Below, in pieces: positions 59,109 to 64,000 of a stretch of DNA of 64,000 nt. The notes below the pieces were generated by a model. The model made no database searches. It was not told the origin of the DNA and saw only the letters and a program-made list of their open reading frames with translations. How positions within the stretch are numbered: position 1 is the stretch's first letter; the number at the start of each line of letters is the position of its first letter. Location of the stretch: assembly GCA_024682115.1 (NCBI GenBank), contig JAIKZO010000108.1, positions 1 to 64,000 on the forward strand, in the 5' to 3' direction. Source of the stretch: Lachnospiraceae bacterium. GTDB lineage: Bacteria > Bacillota > Clostridia > Lachnospirales > Lachnospiraceae. A program made the position numbers and the translations under genes.

Positions 59109-60965
59109 TCAGAACGGTCTTGCGGACAGTATCAGTTCGCAGATACCTTCCGCATCTATCTTGAGCTCTTTTTTCAGTGTGGCAACACTGCCGTGTTCTA
59201 TATAGTCATCCGGAAGCGCAACATTTATGAGTTTGCAGTTCTCATCGAGCGTATCCATATAGCTTCTTACGCTCTGGCCGAATCCTCCGGTCAGGACATT
59301 TTCTTCCATCGTCACGAGGACGCGGTGGTTAGCTGCGGCCCAGCTTATGGCAAACTCATCAATGGGCTTTACGAACCTGGCATTTACGATCGAGCACTTA
59401 AGTCCTCTTTCCCTTAAAAGTTCTCTGACATTGATAGCCGTCTCAACCATGGATCCGACCGCGAGAAGGCATATGTCGCCTTCGGCATAAAGGAGTTCCG
59501 CCTTGCCGTATTCCATCGGAGCCCTGAACTCCTCGAGTCCCGCATAAGCTTCTCCTCTGGGATATCTGATCGCAAAAGGCATGTCGCTAGCCAGCGCAAA
59601 CTTCATCATATCCGAAAGTTCCCATTTGTTCTTGGGAGCCATGATGTTCATGTTTGGTATCGATCCGAGATATGAAAGATCGAAGATACCCTGGTGCGTC
59701 TCTCCGTCCGCCCCCACTATCCCGGCACGGTCTATCGCAAATATTACCGGCAGTTTCTGCAGGCAGACATCATGCAGGATCTGGTCATATGCACGCTGAA
59801 GGAATGACGAATAGATCGCCACGATAGGTCTGTATCCGCCCGAAGCAAGCCCGGCCGCAAACGTAACGGCATGTTCCTCGGCGATCCCGACATCGAAAAA
59901 TCTGTCGGGGTACATATTCCTGAATCTCTTAAGTCCCGTACCGTCAGGCATTGCTGCCGTGATCGCAACGACTCTGGGATCCCTTGCACCGAGTTTGGTC
60001 ATGACGGTGCTGAATATATCCGTATATGCAGCCTTGGAAGGCTTTGAAGGTATTCCGGTTTCTATATCGAAAGGCGATGTTCCGTGGAACCTTGCGGGAT
60101 GACGCAGAGCAGGCTCGTAGCCTCTTCCCTTCTGCGTAAGGACATGCACAATTACGGCCTTTTTGCGCTTCTTTGCTTCCTTAAACGCTTTGACCATAGC
60201 ATTGATATCATGTCCGTCGATGGGCCCAAGATATGTAAGCCCCATATCCTCAAAGAACATTCCGGGAACGATGAGCTGCTTTAAGGAACTCTTGGCACGC
60301 CTTACGGAATCAACGACCTTATCTCCCGAAGGAAGGTCCTTGATCTTGTAATAGATCCCGTCCTTGATATCCATATAGGTATCGGAAGTCCTTATGGCAT
60401 TGAGGTATTTGTTCACGCCGCCGACATTTTCCGAAATGGACATATTGTTATCGTTTAATACTATGATAAAGTTGGTCTCGAGCTTGGAGGCATTGTTGAG
60501 AGCTTCATATGCCATTCCGCCCGTGAGCGATCCGTCTCCGATGACGGAAACTATGGTCTCGTCGCTTCCGCGCAGATCCCTTGCCGCGACCATTCCGAGT
60601 CCCGCGGATATCGAAGTTGAGCTGTGTCCGGTGTTAAATGAATCGCACTCGCTTTCGTTCGTCTTGGGAAATCCCGCCATTCCGCCGTAAGATCTGAGGT
60701 TATCGAATCCGTCTTTTCTGCCCGTCAAAAGCTTATGGGTATAGGACTGGTGTCCGACATCCCATACTATCTTGTCTTTGGGAAGATCAAGGAAAAGATG
60801 GAGTGCCATCGTAAGCTCGACAGCTCCGAGGTTAGCCCCCAGATGGCCGCCGGTCTTGGATATCTTATCGATGAGGAATTCCCTTATCTCATCCGAAAGC
60901 TCCTTGTAATCCTTGGGATCGATCTTCTTTATATCATTTATCTTATTGATCTCGTCCAGTATCAT
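59109..60965 (-). CDS. dxs: 1-deoxy-D-xylulose-5-phosphate synthase
   Basis: The 618-residue thiamine-diphosphate enzyme has the transketolase marks VGHQSYTHKLLTG, VIGDGSLTGGMAYEALNNA (ThDP/Mg site) and DVGIAEEHAVTFAAGLA with the catalytic Glu. It joins pyruvate and glyceraldehyde-3-phosphate in the first step of the MEP isoprenoid pathway. It follows ispA by 14 bases. Confidence 0.97.
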   Translation of the reverse strand: MILDEINKINDIKKIDPKDYKELSDEIREFLIDKISKTGGHLGANLGAVELTMALHLFLDLPKDKIVWDVGHQSYTHKLLTGRKDGFDNLRSYGGMAGFPKTNESECDSFNTGHSSTSISAGLGMVAARDLRGSDETIVSVIGDGSLTGGMAYEALNNASKLETNFIIVLNDNNMSISENVGGVNKYLNAIRTSDTYMDIKDGIYYKIKDLPSGDKVVDSVRRAKSSLKQLIVPGMFFEDMGLTYLGPIDGHDINAMVKAFKEAKKRKKAVIVHVLTQKGRGYEPALRHPARFHGTSPFDIETGIPSKPSKAAYTDIFSTVMTKLGARDPRVVAITAAMPDGTGLKRFRNMYPDRFFDVGIAEEHAVTFAAGLASGGYRPIVAIYSSFLQRAYDQILHDVCLQKLPVIFAIDRAGIVGADGETHQGIFDLSYLGSIPNMNIMAPKNKWELSDMMKFALASDMPFAIRYPRGEAYAGLEEFRAPMEYGKAELLYAEGDICLLAVGSMVETAINVRELLRERGLKCSIVNARFVKPIDEFAISWAAANHRVLVTMEENVLTGGFGQSVRSYMDTLDENCKLINVALPDDYIEHGSVATLKKELKIDAEGICELILSARPF

Positions 60966-60979
60966 TATTCCACCTGCAG

Positions 60980-61891
60980 TTACTTTCTGCGGTTAATGAG
61001 CGTCTCGACCAGTGTCATGAGGAAGCTGGCATCCGCTCTGTTTTCGTCAGCCATATCCCTTATCATGTCAATGGCCTCTTCCGATAAACGCTTAACTTCT
61101 TCTTCCGATTCCGTGATCCCGTGAAGGGTAACATAGGTCTTCTTGCCGTTACGTTCATCCGAGTTCACGGGCTTACCGAGTTCCTGTTCGGATCCGGTCA
61201 CATCGAGTATGTCATCCTGTATCTGAAAAGCAAGTCCTATGTTTCCGGCCGCCTTTTCCATATCAAGGATATCCTTTCCCGAAGCACCCGCAAGGACCGC
61301 TCCTATCATCATTGAAGCTTCCATCAGTGCGGCTGTCTTATGTTTATGTATAAAGAGCAGAAGGTCTTTTGTGACATTATCGTCATCTTCCGCGAGAATA
61401 TCGGCAGTCTGTCCGCCTATCATTCCGTATACTCCGGATTTGGTCCCCATGATCTTTAAGGCTTCGGATATCCTTCTGTAATCCTCAATATCCTTCGCCA
61501 TATCAAAGGCTTTTGATGCGGTTTCAAACGCATAGTTCAAAAGTCCGTCTCCGGCAAGGATGGCTATAGCCTCATCATATTTCTTCCAGGTCGTCGGCTT
61601 TCCGCGTCTGGTCTCGTCGTTATCCATTGCCGGAAGATCGTCATGGACCAGCGAATAATTGTGTATCATCTCTATGGCCGCCATAAAGGGTTCTATGACT
61701 TTATCCCTTCCTCCGAAGAGTTTGTAACACTCCTTCATGAGAAGCGGTCTTAATCTTTTTCCTCCGGCGGTAGCCGAATAATTCATGGCATCAAGGACTC
61801 TTTCCTGATAGCCGTCAGTGTCGGGAAGGTAATCGTTTAATATACTCTCGGCATCTTTTCTCTTAAGTTCCAAAGATTCATTAAAATCCAT
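60980..61891 (-). CDS. ispA: Polyprenyl synthetase (farnesyl/geranylgeranyl diphosphate synthase)
   Basis: The 303-residue enzyme has the first Asp-rich motif VHDDLPAMDNDETRRG and the second FQIQDDILDVTG, both binding magnesium and diphosphate. It condenses isopentenyl diphosphate with allylic primers, supplying precursors for undecaprenyl lipid. It lies between xseB (one base away) and dxs. Confidence 0.95.
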   Translation of the reverse strand: MDFNESLELKRKDAESILNDYLPDTDGYQERVLDAMNYSATAGGKRLRPLLMKECYKLFGGRDKVIEPFMAAIEMIHNYSLVHDDLPAMDNDETRRGKPTTWKKYDEAIAILAGDGLLNYAFETASKAFDMAKDIEDYRRISEALKIMGTKSGVYGMIGGQTADILAEDDDNVTKDLLLFIHKHKTAALMEASMMIGAVLAGASGKDILDMEKAAGNIGLAFQIQDDILDVTGSEQELGKPVNSDERNGKKTYVTLHGITESEEEVKRLSEEAIDMIRDMADENRADASFLMTLVETLINRRK

Positions 61892-61892
61892 A

Positions 61893-62096
61893 CTACTCTC
61901 CTTCCTTATCGAGCATCATTATCTGCTTTTCGACTTTATCAACATGATCGTTGCATTTTTTGATGAGTTCCATTCCCTCCTTGTAAATCTTGAACGAATC
62001 CTCAAGAGAGATGTTCTCATCTTCAAGAGCTTCTATTTTTTCTTCGATAAGCGAAAGTCCGTCTTCAAGTTTGAATTCTTTTTCTTTATCTGCCAT
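61893..62096 (-). CDS. xseB: Exodeoxyribonuclease VII small subunit
   Basis: The 67-residue acidic helical protein begins MADKEKEFKLEDGLSLIEE and carries the LEDSFKIYKEGMELIKKC segment typical of XseB. ATG 62096 is used because upstream codons overlap xseA. It pairs with XseA to cut single-stranded DNA. Confidence 0.93.
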   Translation of the reverse strand: MADKEKEFKLEDGLSLIEEKIEALEDENISLEDSFKIYKEGMELIKKCNDHVDKVEKQIMMLDKEGE

Positions 62097-62097
62097 G

Positions 62098-63306
62098 TTA
62101 ACCACCCATTTTCTTTTCGGTAATTCCGGTGACACAAGAGGTTATGATACCGTCCTTCACGTGGATCGAAAGCACATCGCCTTCTTTGGTCTTCTTCACC
62201 GAATTGACCGTTCCTTTATCGTTGCTCACATAAGAATAACCCTGTCCGAGTTTTAAAAGAGGAGAAAGACCGTTAAGCCTCTCGGCAAGGATACCGATAT
62301 CATGCCTTAATCCCATTATCCTCGTATCCATCCTGTTTTTAAGGTCATCTTCGAGCTTTACAAGATAAGTCCTGTTCTGCCGTACTCCCGCAGCCGGATC
62401 GAATCTTTTAAGATCTGAAAAGAGTTTCTGTATCCTTGATCTGTCTCTTACTACCGTATGCTTCAGTTCTTTATTCAGCGTCTGGCCGTAACCGGAAAGC
62501 AGGTTCTCAAACGCCCGGTAGTCAAATACCGCAAGTTCCGCCGCCGCTGACGGTGTCGGGGCTCTTAAGTCAGACACAAAATCAATAATCGTCGTATCGG
62601 TCTCATGACCGACCGCCGATATTATCGGGGTTTCACACTCAAAGACTGCCTGTGCGACTTCCCGATCGTTGAAGGCCCAGAGGTCCTCTATCGATCCCCC
62701 TCCGCGTCCGACTATCATCACATCCACGCCGTAAGCATCAAGCCTCCTTATGCCCTCGATTATGCTTTTGGGAGCATGCTCCCCCTGAACTGTCGCAGGA
62801 CAGAGGATCAGCTGTACATACGGATTCCTTCTTTTGGATATATTGATTATATCCTGTATGGCGGCTCCGGTCGAAGCCGTAACGACCCCTATCTTCTTCG
62901 CAAATCTCGGGATCGGCTTTTTATATTCCGGGGCAAACATGCCCATCTGTTCAAGTTCTTCCTTCAGTTTAAGGAAGCGCTCGTAAAGTGCGCCCTCGCC
63001 GTCGGGAGTGATCTTCTTTGCGTATAACTGATACTTCCCGTCACGCTCATAGACATCTATGCGGCCCTTGACGACGACCTGCATTCCTTCTGACACAACA
63101 AAAGAAAGACCTGACCTGTCTCCCGAAAACATCACGCAGGAGATGGCGCTCTTTTCATCCTTCAGGGAAAAGTACATGTGTCCGGACGAATGATCCTTTA
63201 AGTTACTGATCTCGCCCTTTACGGATACGTCATGAAGAAGAAAATCCTCATTTAAAATTCCCTTGATATATGAATTGATCTTTGTTACAGAATATACATT
63301 AGCCAT
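62098..63306 (-). CDS. xseA: Exodeoxyribonuclease VII large subunit
   Basis: The 402-residue protein has an N-terminal OB-fold (SVKGEISNLKDHSSGHMYF), the central catalytic region with GRGGGSIEDLWAFND and SAVGHETDTTI, and a C-terminal coiled coil. Its ATG shares one base with the nusB stop (TAATG). Confidence 0.96.
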   Translation of the reverse strand: MANVYSVTKINSYIKGILNEDFLLHDVSVKGEISNLKDHSSGHMYFSLKDEKSAISCVMFSGDRSGLSFVVSEGMQVVVKGRIDVYERDGKYQLYAKKITPDGEGALYERFLKLKEELEQMGMFAPEYKKPIPRFAKKIGVVTASTGAAIQDIINISKRRNPYVQLILCPATVQGEHAPKSIIEGIRRLDAYGVDVMIVGRGGGSIEDLWAFNDREVAQAVFECETPIISAVGHETDTTIIDFVSDLRAPTPSAAAELAVFDYRAFENLLSGYGQTLNKELKHTVVRDRSRIQKLFSDLKRFDPAAGVRQNRTYLVKLEDDLKNRMDTRIMGLRHDIGILAERLNGLSPLLKLGQGYSYVSNDKGTVNSVKKTKEGDVLSIHVKDGIITSCVTGITEKKMGG

Positions 63307-63698
63307 TAGGCAAACTTGGCAAGCACACCGTTAACGAACGAAGAGGAATTATCCTGTCCGTATTTCTTGGCAAGCTCTACGGCCTCGTTAATGGCTGCGC
63401 CTGTCGGTACCCTGTCATCATAATCGATCTCATATACGGCAAGCCTTAAAATGGTAAGCTCGGCTTTTCCGATACGTTCGATATTCCAGCCGGTAACTTT
63501 TTCGTTAAGCATACCGTCTATGGTTTCAAGCTTCGATATGATATCATCGAATCTCCGGGAAACATCGGTTTTTTCTTCATCCGTCATCCCCGAATCCTCG
63601 AAGAATAATTCTTTTTGCTCCGGGAGCTCTTCCTTTGAGACGAATTCCGTTCTGAAAAGAAGTTTGAAAAGCTCCTCCCTTAATTTTGATCTGGTCAT
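63306..63698 (-). CDS. nusB: Transcription antitermination factor NusB
   Basis: The 130-residue all-helical protein starts MTRSKLREELFKLLF and ends GAAINEAVELAKKYGQDNSSSFVNGVLAKF, the classic NusB C-terminus. It binds boxA RNA with S10 in rRNA operons. ATG 63698 lies just after the asp23-like stop at 63709 and has a GGAAG upstream. Confidence 0.95.
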   Translation of the reverse strand: MTRSKLREELFKLLFRTEFVSKEELPEQKELFFEDSGMTDEEKTDVSRRFDDIISKLETIDGMLNEKVTGWNIERIGKAELTILRLAVYEIDYDDRVPTGAAINEAVELAKKYGQDNSSSFVNGVLAKFA

Positions 63699-63708
63699 AA
63701 CTTCCGCC

Positions 63709-64000
63709 CTACATTCCGCGACTGATCCTGACTCCGGCAACCCTTATATTGATGTCCGTTGCTTTCAATCCCGTCATGCTCTCAATAACATCGGATACCT
63801 TGTCCTGAACCTTTGCGGAAACCGAGGGGATGTTATATCCGTAATTAACGATGATCGCGAGATTTGCCCTGACTTTTCCGTTGGCGATGTCGACTCTGAC
63901 ACCCTTTGTCGGGCCTCCTCTTTTTACTTTATGCAGCAGATCCTTCCCTGCCATCGCATATACACCTTCGACTTCCGTAGCGGCAAGTCCGGCTATCATA
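63709..64000 (-). CDS. Asp23/Gls24 family protein (partial, 5' end outside window)
   Basis: The visible 97 codons include IAGLAATEVEGVYAMAGKD, the family core, and end with the ATDINIRVAGVRI tail. Only the N-terminus is missing, as full proteins have about 110-140 residues. These envelope-associated proteins lie before nusB in many Clostridia and have unclear roles. Confidence 0.92.
   Translation of the reverse strand, partial: MIAGLAATEVEGVYAMAGKDLLHKVKRGGPTKGVRVDIANGKVRANLAIIVNYGYNIPSVSAKVQDKVSDVIESMTGLKATDINIRVAGVRISRGM

Overview
The window looks like chromosome from a Clostridia bacterium, most likely a Lachnospiraceae member of the Butyrivibrio type. The evidence is the clostridial order recN-argR-nadK-tlyA-dxs-ispA-xseB-xseA-nusB-asp23, the many membrane sensor and chemotaxis proteins, a uronic-acid pathway, and an oligosaccharide ABC transporter that carries no ATPase gene of its own. 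Almost everything lies on the minus strand; only two genes (23888-24598 and 38962-41343) are on the plus strand. I see no rRNA, tRNA, CRISPR array, insertion sequence or prophage. No gene-free stretch exceeds about 300 bases.

Layout by position. 1-4544: partial flippase, zinc-ribbon protein, a lipid-type trio (E2/CAT-like protein, PAP2 phosphatase, PlsC-like acyltransferase) and a secreted Pro/Thr-rich protein. 4572-10943: GH31 glycosidase plus binding protein and two permeases, behind a promoter with three LacI-type operators. 11016-16030: a LUD-domain protein, then hexuronate catabolism (reductase, uxaC, kdgK, eda fused to a VOC domain). 16061-23699: three overlapping signalling genes (REC-GGDEF-REC-HD-GYP, hybrid kinase with HPt, hybrid kinase fused to DegV). 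23888-41375: acyltransferase, acidic lipoprotein, two chemoreceptors, bioY under a BirA-type operator, oxidoreductases with an AraC regulator, ABC exporter, larE, a GIY-YIG protein and a soluble hybrid kinase. 41380-48196: an accessory zone with a broken GGDEF gene, REP-like palindromes, a MarR-controlled flavoprotein operon, an acidic lipoprotein and a second GGDEF remnant. 48227-52525: a P-loop/alkaline-phosphatase fusion and small membrane or hydrolase genes. 52698-64000: glgA, an S66 peptidase and the conserved housekeeping operon.

How they fit together. Imported oligosaccharides would be cleaved by GH31 inside the cell, since that enzyme has no signal peptide. Hexuronates would pass through UxaC, the SDR reductase, an unseen mannonate dehydratase, KdgK and Eda to pyruvate and glyceraldehyde-3-phosphate. 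The signalling trio ends only 30 bases before eda with no clear terminator, so sensing and uronate use may be co-transcribed. The strongest candidates for new biology are the kinase-DegV fusion and its operon, the P-loop/phosphatase fusion, and the lipid trio in which both acyltransferase-like proteins lack a canonical catalytic residue.
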